In this document: piece by piece, positions 1 to 12,299 of the stretch
How the letters are laid out: every line of letters begins with the position of its first letter
Numbering within the stretch: the first letter of the stretch is position 1
From: Rhizophagus clarus
Taxonomy: Eukaryota; Glomeromycota; Glomeromycetes; Glomerales; Glomeraceae
DNA length: 64,000 nt
Reading direction: 5' to 3'
Assembly: GCA_015698045.1 (NCBI GenBank)
Contig: BLAL01000034.1
Coordinates: 1,302,001-1,366,000, forward strand
Translations under genes and position numbers: made by a program
The notes under the pieces: model-generated
What the model was told of the DNA's origin: nothing
Databases searched by the model: none
What the model saw: the letters and a program-made list of their open reading frames with translations, nothing else

Positions 1-1
1 T

Positions 2-3000
2 CAAGGAGTTATTGATGTTATTAAACATCAAAAGTATTATCCTGAATGTTTAAGAGATCATAATTCTGTTAATCAGATTCTCGTTTCACTTAGACTTTTA
101 ATGTCATATACGTATACTGAAAGTGGTATCCTACATATTTTGAAAGCTCGTATGGATGATTTTAGCGGATTTGATAATGGGGACAATTTTTTGGTCTTCT
201 TATTAAGGCTTTTAAATCACGTTGCCGAAGTTCTATCCGATTTGGGTGATTTTGTTGAGTATGCAGAACATCAATCTACATCTGAATCTACTTTTACAAC
301 AATTGCTCAAGACTGTTTGAATTCTGAAAATTATGATGAACCTAAAGTTCAAGAAATGTCAAAATCTAGTGAAAACAGAAATGAACATTCAAACCCTAGC
401 ACATCTACTTTTACACAATCCACCAATATTATGTTATCTTCTGAAGTTTTCGAACTTCGAAGAGAATTACTTGATCTGGCTTGGAATAATCTGACATTAG
501 TACGAAGACTTCTTCGATTTGTCTATGGAGACCCTGATGAAAGTGTAGCTAAAAGACACTTTAGGGATATATACGGTGAAAATGAATCGCCAGATGATCT
601 GTTGCCATCTCAAAAGAAATCAATGGTTCGGATGTGTGTTGAACCATGGCTTATGCTTGTATCTGCTCTAGATCATTTAGACGGACGTTTAAGTGATCAA
701 CTTGGAGCTACTTCTCTACTCGGTAATGGTCAAACACTGAAAAATGGTCAATCTGTGCAGATTGCACGTATTCGTGGTCTTATTTTGAGTTTGTTTGGTT
801 TGCTTACTGAGATTGTTATTGAAGAAAAACCCTTACAACGTGATGATGAAATGAAAGAGTCACATTGCAAAGCTCGTTTCTTTTCAGATTTTACTGGTCG
901 TTATGTTGTCAAACAATTATGTGACTTTATATTCGAAGGACCTAACAACTTTCTTAGCGGATTACATATTTTGAGTGAAATATTACCGACTCCGTTGCTT
1001 TCTCAACATTGTATAAGACATTTACATATCTCTGAAAGTATGGTTGATACTTCTATAGAACAAAACTTAGAAGGCGACGGGTATTCTACTAATTGGCCAC
1101 AAATTCAGCGAGAAGCACGTGTATTGCGACAACATTGGATTAAACAATTACTTCCTTTACGTGATGATTTAATTTATCTCATCAAAAGTATGGCTCCTTC
1201 AAGTTCAAAAATATTGCATATTATGCTCCGTACTATCATATGTCAATTCGTTGATTTAGATTTCTTGGATCGTGGTATAGGCAGGGGAATTGTAGCTGTT
1301 ATTGTCAATGGTGTGCGTGATGCCATTGAACAATTAAGTCTACTTACTGAAAAGCCGGAAAAACGAAATTTTGACATTGATGATACTGTTGATGAATTCA
1401 AAAGAGAAGAATATGAGACGGTTATTGAAGATTTGCACACCTCTTCAGAAATTCAAATGAAACTGACAATATTTGGACGATGGATGAGTCTTTTAACTTC
1501 CGTATGCGGATACTCATCTGGAAGATCATTACTTCTCGATTCTGTCAATAACATAACCGATGATGCTATGATGTTAGATGATCAGGAATCATTCGAGAAT
1601 TCGCACGGTCTTGTAAAAATTTTGTTGGATATAGTTCCGTCTATCAGCCATATGAATTTTATTTGTGATATTATTATGGAATTTTTTTTCTTATTATGTA
1701 ATTCTGCAATAACTGTTTCGGAAAAAAACATGCCAAGATTAGAAGATCTTTCAATCATCATAGACAATTTGTTAGAGTGGGTAAAACAAGGGAAGAATGG
1801 TCGACTTCAAACTCATTCACTGTTAATCCTACAAAAAATTGCAGAAACGGAATTAGGTGCTTTATCAATTCTTAAAAACAAGGATCACCTTCAATTAATT
1901 AGCAATATGATGACTTGGGTTCCTGACTTATTACGATCGCAAGATCTACGAATGCACGATCTAAGTATTGCTTATCATTCCGTTGGGTTTATCCTTATTA
2001 TAATCGATTATGTTCTTCCTGGATCATTACGTCATGAAATTCCTTTTCTGAAAGATAATTTGGGATCTTTACCTATATTAATTAATTCATCTAAAGATGC
2101 TGAAACTATTCTCAAGTCGTACGAAAATATCGAGCAACATATTATTGAACTTCCATATGAATCCCAAAATATGGATGAAGAAATGCATGATCCTCATTTG
2201 TGTCAATCAGTGATCGACGTTATTAAAAGATTAAAAGACCATATACACGGTTATATCCAAGAAGTTAGTCAAAATGCAATTGAACTGAATATTGACGAAA
2301 TTTTCAAAAGACTTAATATTAGGCTTTCTGAGGTTGTTGACGAGATTTATAAGCATAATATTTCAATAAGACAAGAAGTTGGATCAGTAAGCATCGGGGT
2401 AGTTATCGGTAAGTACTAGTTTAAAATATATAACATATTATTTACTCGCTTTTAAATTGAATATATAAATAATTGTTTAGATGAATATCCTGATTTCCCA
2501 TTTTATGATGTTGTGGATGATTTTGAGGGGAAAGTTGGTGAGGGGGGATTATTTAACGCTCCTGAAACCGAAATAGACTTTGAAGTTTTTGCCAAAGAGA
2601 TGTTGCCGAATTTCCAATTTCATAAAAGAATGAAAATGCCTAGCGATAGTGCAGCTAAAGGCAGAAAGTTAAAGGTACATCATACTTTAAGCAAGCTTGG
2701 TGGCGTTGCTTATGAAAGCAATGCTCGAAGAAATCTAGGTGGCGGAAAGACTTATCAAAAAAACGAGTTTCGAAGCATCCATAATAATAGAAAAGCCAAC
2801 ACTAGTCGTCCTCCTTCTGTTCATGTTGATGATTTTATGTCTGGAAAAATTCCAGTTAATCAACAACATCCTGACATGTTGACTACTACTACTTCGACTA
2901 CAACTCCAGCCGTTTCAGTTACAGCAACTATTCAGCAAAAGAAAACAAATGTTAGTAACCGCCCTCAACTTCCGAATAAACGGGGCGGAATAGCTACTAC

Positions 3001-3520
3001 CACTTCTAATTCTCAATTAAGCACTAATAATAATAGAGGCCGAGGTAGGAGACCTAGCACAAGTTCGGCATCAGCACGAGGTGCTTCACGTGGTGCTAGT
3101 AGCAGTGGACGAGGTGGTGGTGGTGTGGGCAGGGGTAATAATGCAAATGCTAATATTGTTGGTGCTGCTGCATGGGAAATGGGTAGTGGTGCTTGGACGG
3201 GAGGGCCACCATCATTACTATTAATGCCACCGATGAATAAGTATATGGATTTTGAAAGACGAATTGAAGGTCAACGTGATTATACCCGGTATGATAATCA
3301 AACAATACGTACTGGTTATTATGATAACCAATATTATGGAATGCCTTCGCCTATGACTCCGTATGATCGTCCTCCAGTACAACAATCGGCTCCTGGAATG
3401 AGTCTTCGGATTAAAAATGGAAATGAGACCAGAGGAAGAACTGTTCCGCAAGAGTGGGCACCACGTTCTATGACTTCTCAACCTACACGAAGACCGGAAC
3501 GACAATTTGGTAGACGATGA
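2..3520 (+). CDS. VIRMA: Virilizer/VIRMA-like m6A methyltransferase-complex scaffold, 5'-partial
   Basis: Model: join(<2..2408, 2481..3520), about 1,148 residues, open at the left edge. The reading frame is already open at base 2, so the ATG at 101 is internal. The intron 2409-2480 has GTAAGT and TTTAG ends and joins the frame as ...VIG-DEYPDF. The first ~800 residues are helical repeat-like sequence. The tail carries the segment RPPSVHVDDFMSGK (about 2812-2853) followed by Gly/Arg-rich RGRGRR and SGRGGGG stretches and a basic C-terminus. Animal and plant Virilizer proteins end the same way: a RPPS-x-HVDDF motif, then RGG-rich sequence. In that family the protein is a nuclear scaffold of the WTAP/VIRMA part of the m6A writer. 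The identification rests on the C-terminal motif plus length and helical character; the N-terminal half lies outside the window. Confidence 0.8.
2409..2480 (+). other. Intron of the VIRMA-like gene
   Basis: A 72-nt intron with donor GTAAGT and acceptor TTTAG. It is typical in size and signals of the introns in the other host genes here. Removing it joins the two long open frames in phase. Confidence 0.85.
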
Positions 3521-3591
3521 TCTTATTTATTTATTTATTAGACTATATTTAATGAAATTTTAGGATTTGTAATTTACCTTATGTATATATA

Positions 3592-3597
3592 AATAAA
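3592..3597 (+). terminator. Candidate poly(A) signal of the VIRMA-like gene
   Basis: AATAAA lies about 70 bases after the TGA stop at 3520, in AT-rich sequence. Confidence 0.5.
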
Positions 3598-3599
3598 CT

Positions 3600-5536
3600 A
3601 TTTACGGATTTCTTTACTTCTTTTGCTACAATTCTACTAACGAAATTAAATAAAATTTTATCAGGAGCGCACAAACTATATAATCTTTTATAAGTAACAT
3701 CATTATACATTTAATATTTATTTATTAAATATGTTTAATTTTTACAAATCTAAAAAGTTGGTGATGTAGAAAGTTAGTAATATTTGAAATGGTGGTCAGG
3801 TTTGCAAAATACTGTCCTGCAGCCTTGGAATCCGTAATACTCAAATTAGCAAAATTAAAGATATATCCTATAATTTGAAAATATTTGTCAAATATTATAA
3901 ATTAATAGTATGTTTTTTTTTCAAAAATTATTTTAGGGTTTTGTAGATCATTGCTATGGAAAAAAAAGGATTAGAAATAGCTACTTTATAGCTTAGTTTT
4001 AAGTTACTCTTCTAACTAATCCTAAAGAAATTTTCCTAAAAATCCTATTAAAATTTTAAATAAAAAAAAAAATAAGTTTGTAATAAATATTTATATAGAC
4101 AATTATTTTTATTTTTATTAATTATTTTTTTATTTTATTGGGTTGTAATTTTTTGAAAAATAAAATTAAGTTATATAAAATTTTTTATATTAATTATTTC
4201 TTTTTTTTTGCCAAATTTTAGGTTTTTTTAATACAAATAGTAAATTTCAATTTGATTTTAAAAATATTTTTTTTTTAATTAAGAAACAAATTAATTGTAA
4301 AAGATTATTATAATATATATTAATTATTAATCATATTATAAAAAAAAAGGATAAATTTTTTTTATTAAAATTTGCAAAAAAAATTTATGGCACAATATAT
4401 GTATATAATTAAAGTTGTTTAAATTCAATTAAATTTGTCAATTAATAATTTATAATTTTAACTGAATTTTTTAATTTTGATCTAATTCATAATGCCAATT
4501 CAAATTATATTAAAATTAAAATTTTCAGATTAGAAAAGTTACATATGGGAGATCTGTATAACAAAAATAAAGGGTTAGGATTTAAAAATTTTTTTAAAAA
4601 ATTTTATTATATCTGTAATTTTTATATAATTATCATAAAATTTTTTTTTTTTTTGAGATTTAATCCTTTATTTTGCTGTGCAGATCTTTATATATCATGT
4701 AATTTCAATTTGGAATATAGTAATTCAATTTTTATGAATTTTTTTTTATTTTATAGCTTTTATTAAGTCCTACAAAACAAAAACAAAAAAAAATTTAATT
4801 AAATTGAACTATTAGATAACTAGATAATTGCAAAAAACTATTTTAATATAAAATAATAATAATATATTATACATATTATATAATTTATAGCCAATTATAG
4901 GAATCTGATTTTTAGGTTAACCTCACCCCCTCTATTAAATCAGCTGATTTCTAGCATGCCCTTTATTATTCTCTTTATAATTTATTTATATTAACCTTAT
5001 AATCTGTTTATTTTGATTCTTATAATCTATTCATTTTATCCCTTATAATTTGTCTTAACTATTGATTTCAGATTTTGTATTTTAGTTATAAAAATGTTTT
5101 TTTGACCATTTTAATTTTATTAATTTTATTTCAGTTTCATATAAATTTATTTTCCATTATTTTTTTTTATTTGTTTGTTATTATCATTTTTTATTTATTT
5201 ATTTCTATCATCTTTTTTTTTTCTATTTATTTTTTATTATCTACTTTTTATTATTTCTTCTTTTCTTTATTTACTATTTGATTAATAAAACTAAAAAATA
5301 AATTGTTTAATTAAATAAAATTTTATATATAACTTATTATATATAAAAATGTAATATTAACAATTAAATTTTTAATTAATAAAATTTCATAAATTATTTG
5401 ATAGCAATAAAATTTACTTTTAATAAATGTTAAGATTGCTTTTTTTTTTACTAATTTTCTTTTATATTTATATTTGTATTTAATTGATTTGTTTTTTTTA
5501 CAAAATTACAAGTTTTTATTAATTACTTGCTACTTA
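3600..5536. other. AT-rich intergenic sequence
   Basis: About 1.9 kb of homopolymer-rich A/T sequence. Two short open frames (4545-4766 and 5075-5281) are almost only Phe, Ile, Leu, Asn and Tyr and look like chance products of composition. No element ends were recognised. Confidence 0.6.
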
Positions 5537-7400
5537 CAGTCAAACTTCAATATACTGATATTCTATATACTGATAATTGCTTTTAACGATAAATTTTTAT
5601 TGTCCCATTTCACAATTAATAAAAAAACCTCAATATATCAATATTATATATAAATTCGTGTTGTAATATATAACGATACAAGTTCTTTGTTCCTTTATAG
5701 TAACGAATAGTAACATTGTACCAATATTTAGGTTACACATTCACGTGACCTTATTTTATTTTGCTCTTTAGATGCATGCAACATTTTAGTATCTATGAAA
5801 TATCATTCTTGAAATAATGCATTTAATAAAAGTATCAAAAATCAAAAAAATACATTTTACGTTTTATACAAATCATGCCTTAACTACAAAGAAAAAGGAA
5901 AATAACACATGATTCATTACAACTAAAGAAAAGAGTTATTTTAACGTATGCGTAAAAGTATCAACTCTGTTTAGATTCTCAGAAGACACCACAGTTTACT
6001 CAACAAGAACTCGCAACCATATACCAAATCAAGCAAAACACTGTCTCTGATATTTTAAAAAACAAAGATAAGTGGCTGCTTGTAAATTCTGATTCAGAAG
6101 AAGCAAATAAACAAAGAGAAAGGCCACATTGCTTTCCTCAAGTTGAAGAAGCTCTTGCGCTGTAATTAACAAATGCTCTTGCTGCAGAAGTTATAATTAA
6201 TGGTGATATTTTTCATGAAAAGGCAAAAATTTTTACGCGAGAGTTTGAAATTGATAATTTTACCGCTTCTAATGGATGGTTAAAGAAATTTAAACAACAC
6301 CATCATTTAAAAGAATATGTTAAGTGGGTGAAGCAAACAGTGCACCATTAGAAACTTTAAAAGAAGAAAGGAGAAAATTACGTGAAATTATCAAGGATTA
6401 TGACTTAAATGATGTTTTTAACTGTGATGAAACAGGTAATCAAGATCTTCTTCAAAAATCCAAATATTATTCTAATATTTTATGTTATTTTTAGGATTAT
6501 ACTGGGACCTGGAACCTTCAAAGACACTAACACAAGGGCCACTTTCTGGAAAAAAGAAATCAAAAAAACAGGTTACTCTTCTCCTTACATGTAACGTAAC
6601 TGGAACTGAAAAATTGAAGCTAATCTTTATTCACACATACTAAAATTCACGAATATTACGCAAAAAAAGGAAGAATTGCCAGTTAATTACTACTGGAATT
6701 CAACAGCTTGGATGCAAGTTTTGATATAGAACGATTATCTTACAAAATTGGATGCACAAATGTGATTACAATGTCGCAAAATTCTTTTAATTGTTGATAA
6801 TACTCCAGTATATGTTATAAATGAAAATCTAAATTTAACAAATGTGGCTGTGCATTTTTTGCCACCAAACACTACAGCTCACTTGCAGCCCTATAATGCG
6901 GGAATTATTAATTCTTTTAAAGTTAGTGATGGTTTTTTTTTTATTCTTTTAATGATTAACATAAATTTTATTTTAAACTTCAATAATTTAAGCATAGTAC
7001 CAGAAATTACTTATTAGAAATAGGATTGAAGCATATGAAATTTCACAGGAATTAAACAAAAAATCCACCCCTTTAAATATTCATGATGTTATTAATTTTA
7101 GTAGTGATGCTTAGAATTCTGTAAATCAACGGACAATTTCTAATTGTTGGTGCCATACAGGAATTTTATCGCAGGATGGTATGGATGGTAGCCAACAACA
7201 CTATGTGCAAATATGATCAAATACTTAAGGAATTTTTATCATAAAAAAAACATATTCAATTAAATCAGGAAGACATACAACAACTATACTTATGGAATAG
7301 AAACTTTTTTATATATACAACTGACATTAACCATAATCTACCTATTTCCTTTGCACATTAAATGTTAAAAAGTTTTTTCTCCAAGGGAAAATATAGAAAA
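5537..7400 (+). mobile_element. Decayed pogo/Tigger DNA transposon
   Basis: The left end is CAGTCAAACTTCAATATA at 5537, directly after TA (5535-5536), as expected for the TA-targeting Tc1/mariner-pogo superfamily. The transposase remnant fills about 5,980-7,215. No matching right terminal repeat was found, so the 3' limit is approximate and that end is lost or too diverged. Confidence 0.75.
5980..7215 (+). pseudogene. Pogo/Tigger-type transposase remnant (HTH, CENP-B-type domain, DDE)
   Basis: Frames read from N to C: a Psq-type helix-turn-helix (QQELATIYQIKQNTVSDIL), a CENP-B-like DNA-binding part (FTASNGWLKKFKQHH), then the DDE domain with its first Asp in NVFNCDETG, its second in LLIVDNTPVY, and the family-typical LPPNTTAHLQPYNAGII. 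Frame changes and stop codons interrupt it, so it should not be functional. The segment 6436-6493 looks like a spliceosomal intron: it starts GTAATC, ends TTTTAG, and removal gives CDETG-LYWDLEP in phase. The transposase would recognise the element's own terminal repeats and cut and paste it at TA sites. Confidence 0.8.
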
Positions 7401-8669
7401 CTCAAGGCCATTGTCAAATCAAAGAAAATAGCACTAACAATTGTTACTCTATTTTTAGAAGTATTTGTCAATGAATTTTACAAATAATCATGTTGTAAAG
7501 AAGTAAAAAAATAGAAACTTACAAAAGGCATAAAAAAAAACAAGATATAAGGAAAAAATCAGCAGTACATCATCACATTGCATATGAACAGATTCTAACA
7601 CTACAAATAGAAGATGGTGTATATAATTTAGAAAGAAGAAAAATCTTAAAACATAATGAGCAATAGTCAATAACATTAGAAAAAGCAAGAAAACATATAA
7701 ATTAAACTATTAGAGAAGGAAATAGGGTATTTTGAAAAGTGTATAATAATACAAAAGTATACAAATTTAATATAACTTTTTTTTTTCTTTTTGTTCAGAG
7801 GATAGTGAAAGCATATACTAAAGCCATATGATATAATGATTTTATATAATTCAATAATTATTATGGAAGGATATAGGTAAATTCATAAGATGATGGTAGG
7901 GCATAGAAGCAATCTTTCAGATAGGAGACCAGTTTGAAGTTTTAATAAATTAGTTATATATAACAAATATTTCTGTACTCTACTATATAATTTATATAAT
8001 TAATAAACTCACAAATTATACTACCTTGCAAAAAAAAAAAAATATTAATTAATTTTTTAAAAAAACTAAAATTTTAAAATAATTACAAATTTTATTAATA
8101 AACCTATTTTTTTCTTATTAAATAACTTGATTTTCTATAAAAATTTACATATATTTGAATAATTAAATTAATATTTATTCTCATTAATAATTTGCATCTG
8201 AAGATTAAATCCAAAAAAAAAATAGGAAAAGTTGACTTAATGAAAATTTTTTATACAAGTGTTATATTATTGAAAAAAATATTAAAATAAATAGAAAAAA
8301 GTCCAAAAATAAAAATTTACTAAGGTTCATAATATACTATTTAAAAAAAAAATCATATTATATTAGAATTGTTTATTAATTATATTATTAATAAATAAAA
8401 ATTTAATTAGTAATTATTTTATGAAATAAGATTTTTATTTATTTTTTATATAAATATTTTTAATTATAGTCAGAATATTTTATTGTATATTTTTAATATA
8501 TTTTTTTTAATATTTTTTTTTTTTTAATTTAAAGATCATGTAATATTTCAGTTATTGTAAAATATTAATTAAAATATTAAATATAAAGTATAAAACCCAC
8601 TTAGCTCAGCCAGATGTGATCTATGAATGAAACTTCCAAACACTATATCAATAATTACTATAACTAAAC
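7400..8669. other. AT-rich sequence without recognised genes
   Basis: Mostly A/T runs. The only distinctive stretch is about 8594-8631 (containing GTGATCTATGAATG), which recurs in inverted orientation near 17,470-17,503. The open frame at 7488-7688 (-) is low-complexity Phe/Leu and not convincing. Confidence 0.5.
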
Positions 8670-8681
8670 TAGTGCTCTGAA

Positions 8682-9429
8682 TAGGGCTCCGATCAGTTTC
8701 AGCAATTACCGAACTGTACTGACCAGTTTCAGTATCGAAGTAATTTCGATTTTATGATTTATCGAACTGAAACTTTGGTTTCAGTATTGATTTTGCGATT
8801 TACTAAACCGATTTACCGATAATAAAAACATTTTTTTATAAGAAAAACGTCTTTTTATTAAATAATGTAGTTAAAAAAAAATGTTGCGAAATGTTTTTTA
8901 CATAAACAATTTGATAAAAAATAACATTTCGCAACGTTATTTTTGTGAATATTGTAAAAAATGTTGCGAAACATTTTTTACATAAACAATTTGATAAAAA
9001 ATAACGTTTTGCAATATTATTTTTGCGAAACTTGTAAAAAACGTTGCAAAACGTTTTTTACATAAACAATTTGATAAAAAAAATAATATTTTGCAACATT
9101 ATTTTTGCGGAACTTGTAAAAAATGTTGCGAAACATTTTTATAAAACGATTTAATATAAAAAAAACGTCTCGCAATATTTTTTTTGTCACTTTAATAAAA
9201 AACGTTGCAAAACATTTTTTTATGGATGATTTGATAAGAAAAAATCATTTCGCAACTTTTTTTTTGCTAAACGTTGCAAAACGTTTTTTTACTAAAAATA
9301 TTTGGTAAATCAGTTCGGTTTTTAGTAATTACTAATCGGTTTCAGTAATCATTAATACCGATACTGATTAATTCAGTTCAGTATCAGTTTTTGCAAAAAT
9401 CGAACTAAACCAAACTGATCAGAGCCCTA
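8682..9429. mobile_element. hAT-like MITE nested in the left end of the outer element
   Basis: The left end TAGGGCTCCGATCAGTTT and right end AAACTGATCAGAGCCCTA are inverted repeats with one mismatch over 18 bases. The flanks are a perfect 8-bp duplication GCTCTGAA (8674-8681 and 9430-9437), which belongs to the terminal repeat of the outer element. The interior (about 8,860-9,300) is roughly six ~60-bp tandem units, each with complementary stretches of the TTGCGAAA/TTTCGCAA type. It encodes no protein and must have been moved by a transposase in trans. Confidence 0.9.
8860..9300. repeat. Tandem ~60-bp repeat inside the hAT-like MITE
   Basis: Units alternate ATGTTGCGAAACATTTTTTA-like blocks, the spacer ACATAAACAATTTGATAAAA and ACATTTCGCAAC-like blocks, so every unit can fold back on itself. 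The open frame at 9123-9308 is a by-product of the repeat. Confidence 0.75.
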
Positions 9430-9989
9430 GCTCTGAATAAATCAAGTTAATTCGTGAATCAAATCGAGCCAAATCAAGTTTGAGTCAGTTATTTTTCTAG
9501 CACGTAACAATGATTCGAGTCATAAGTCAATTCTGATTTGAGTCAATTTTGAGTTTAAATTAATACTCGACTCAACTCGAGTTAACCTGGGTTAAATAAA
9601 TAAATTAAATAAAAAATATTTTTGCATATTAAATATTTAAAATATATTGTGAACCGTATTTAATTAAATCAATTAAAAAAAAATGTTTTTCAACATTATT
9701 TTTTATTAACCGATTAGTTAATCTGTCAAGTAACACCTAAGGGGTTAGTAATGCAAAAATGTAAATTGGTATGACATAAAATTTTACATAAACCCAATCT
9801 GAATTTTTTTATAAAAGTATTTTTTAATAGACTGAAGTCTGAACCTGTCAATAAAATAGGCCGAACAAAAATAATATACTACAAACGGTAAGTTTTTTTG
9901 TTTTTATCTATGGAGTATAATATTCAGTTAACTCATTTTTTTATATTTATAGGTTTTTGGCTTTTATTATTTTTATCATTTTTTTAGGC

Positions 9990-10570
9990 CAGATTTTTTT
10001 TGACAAACCCAGACTTGAAATATAAGTAGGAAAAAGGGAGGGAGTTGTTTTTTCAATTTATTAATAAAGAAACATACCAATATTTCTTTGTTTTTTTTTT
10101 ATTTCTTTAGGTCTCTGGATTTTCTTAAACCTGGAATGTAAGTTAGAGGGAGGTGGAAATTTTTTTAATTTGTTAAAGAAACATATTAACATTTCTTTTA
10201 TTCTTTTACTTTTTTTTAATAGGCTGCCAGACTTTTTAAATGATTCCAGTCTCATGTAAGTTGAGAAAGTTTTTTTTAATTTATTAAAGAAACAGACTAA
10301 TGTTTCTTTATGTTTTTTTATTTCTTTCAGTTGGCGGACTTCTTTAGACTTGGAATGTAAATTAGAAGCTGGCGTTTAATCTATTAAAGAAACGTACTAA
10401 TGTTTCTTTTATTGCTTTTTTTACGTTACCAGATTTTTTAAATAAATCTGGACTTGGAATGTAAGTTAGAGGATGAGAGAAATTTTTCTTTAATATATTA
10501 AAGAAATGTACTAACATTTCTTTTTTTTTTATTTCTTTAGGTTGCCAGAATTTTGGACAAATTGGACTTA
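9990..10570 (+). repeat. Minisatellite with intron-like monomers (about 5 units, 105-125 bp)
   Basis: Each unit has a short spacer related to GCCAGA...GACTTGGAAT, then GTAAGT, about 50-60 bases, a branch-point-like TACTAAC or variant, a pyrimidine tract, and TTTAG or CAG. In the clearest unit the donor is at about 10,461, TACTAAC at about 10,510 and the acceptor at about 10,540. Related arrays lie at 13.7-14.4 kb on the opposite strand and at 14.7-16.2 kb. Confidence 0.75.
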
Positions 10571-10970
10571 AAATAGTTTAGTAGCTAATTAGTAGTATTA
10601 TTTAATTAATCTAAGAAAATAAATATATTTAGACGTCAGACTATTATATAATTTAAAGTAATATTTAATTAATAAAAAAATCTTTATTATGATAAAATAA
10701 AAATGAATTCATTAATTACTATATGAAAATTATGCAAATAAATCTTAATTAGTGAATACAATTTTGTTCAGGTTCACTTATTGTTGTAACTTGGGTAGAA
10801 TCAAGTCAAATCGAATTGATCTGAGTTAATTTCTTTTCTAAATCAAGCTAAGTTGAGTCTAAAAATATTTATAATTTTGACTTGACTTGACTTAGTTCAA
10901 TTTTTCCAGTCAAGTTTGATTTTATTTCAAAATCAATTTGATTTGACTTGTTCAGAGTACTAAACTAAAC

Positions 10971-11270
10971 AACTAAAAATAAAAATAAAGATAAAAACTA
11001 CTAAAACCAAATAAATTCAAAATAAGTAAAATAATCCAATTAAAAATCCTAATAAAAATAAACTAATAACATAAAATAAAATAAAATAAATTTAAGAAAT
11101 TAAAAATAATTTATCTATATCACCCAAAAGATTAATATTATAAAAGCCCAGAAGTTTATTAAAGGTCCAGGTGAAATGACTGCCAGAGTGTATTAATATG
11201 CGTAACTGTGCAAAAGTGAGAGACAGGACCTTTAAAAATCATTGCTTGTTAGTTACACAGATCAAATAAA
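10971..11270. other. AT-rich spacer with a short inverted repeat
   Basis: Mostly AT-rich. AAAGGTCC (about 11,161) and GGACCTTT (about 11,228) form a short inverted pair about 75 bp apart. It could be a very small MITE, but no target duplication was confirmed. Confidence 0.3.
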
Positions 11271-11520
11271 GTCAAATCAGTCACTAATTAATCATGTGAC
11301 TGATTGGTAACCGATTGAAAATTGATTCTTTCAATCTGATACCAATTAGTCATCAATCAGATATAAATTCCAATTGATTACCAATCAGTTATGTGACCAA
11401 TTAGTGACTGATTGAAAACTGATTCTTTCAATCTGATATCAATTAGTCATCAATTAGGCATAAATTCCAATCAGTTATCAATCAGTCATATAATCGATTG
11501 ATGATTGATTGGTATACAGT
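11270..11520. repeat. Two-copy tandem repeat (about 115-120 bp) rich in TGATTGG/CCAATCA
   Basis: A block containing GATTGAAAATTGATTCTTTC is followed about 117 bases later by a near copy (GATTGAAAACTGATTCTTTC). Both copies contain many short inverted ATCAGTCA/TGACTGAT words. Function unknown. Confidence 0.65.
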
Positions 11521-11934
11521 TAAAAAATTTATAAATATAATTTTAATTTTATTATCAAAAAATGCAGAATTGCAAATGTAAATTTGACTTTAATATGTAA
11601 ATATTCTTAAATAATTATTTACTGGTTATCAATCAGTCACTAATTGACACATCAGATTGATAACTGATATACATATATATTATTGATTTCTAATTAGTTT
11701 ATTTTATATATAACTTTTATAATCACTATCATAATTGAAATCATCATATGATTTCAATTAGATTTCAGCTAAAATCACTTTCGCTATTTTCCATTCTCCC
11801 TTCCAGTTCCTTTTTCATGCTTTCGTCTTTCCTATTTTTTTTCTTTTCCTTTCTTTTATCTTTCTTAGATGACTTTTCAGCCCTTTGGATTATAAGTAAA
11901 ACTGAAATGATGAATTTTGATAGTTGTAATTAAT

Positions 11935-12035
11935 TACAAGGTCCAAATGAATTATAAAGGTCAAAATAGGTTATAAGGGTCAAAATGAATTATGACTTAT
12001 AAGGGTCAAATAAATTACGAGAGTCAAAATGGATT
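11935..12035. repeat. Short tandem repeat of TTATAAGGGTCAAAATGA-like units
   Basis: About five imperfect 18-22-bp units, such as AAGGTCCAAATGAATTATAA and AAGGGTCAAAATGAATTATG. No gene association. Confidence 0.6.
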
Positions 12036-12299
12036 TTGAGTTTTTTATCATTATATTTTTTTTTTTTAAGTTTAAAGATATTGAATATCGCATGTTTATT
12101 AAGTAATGAAGGAGGACATTGCTGTCACATTTAATAAACCAGAAAACATACATTTAAGGCCAAAAAGACCACAATCTTGCCAAGCATTTATCTAAAGGTA
12201 TAAGGGAATCAAAAATCAGAAAAAGAAAAATTGTAAAGTGTGATGACTGCCTAAACAAAAATTAATTAGTAACTACAAAGCTACATCACTATGGCTAAT

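Larger units (their letters stand above)
8670..10962. mobile_element. Non-autonomous hAT-like element, outer, with 8-bp target duplication
   Basis: Its ends are TAGTGCTCTGAA (8670) and TTCAGAGTACTA (ends 10962), imperfect inverted repeats that continue inward as GAATAAATCAAG against CTTGTTC. The element is flanked by identical 8-bp repeats AACTAAAC at 8662-8669 and 10963-10970. TIRs starting TAG with an 8-bp duplication are hAT hallmarks. It encodes no transposase. Inside lie a younger hAT-like MITE (8682-9429) and an intron-like minisatellite (about 9,990-10,570). Without the inner insertion it is about 1.5 kb. Confidence 0.85.

Noticed and set aside
4545-5281. Two hydrophobic small frames (4545-4766, 5075-5281)
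   Set aside because: Composition is almost only Phe, Ile, Leu, Tyr and Asn from T-rich DNA, with no start context or conserved feature.
8594-8640. tRNA- or SINE-like A box (TTAGCTCAGCCAGATG)
   Set aside because: No matching B box or cloverleaf can be formed downstream.
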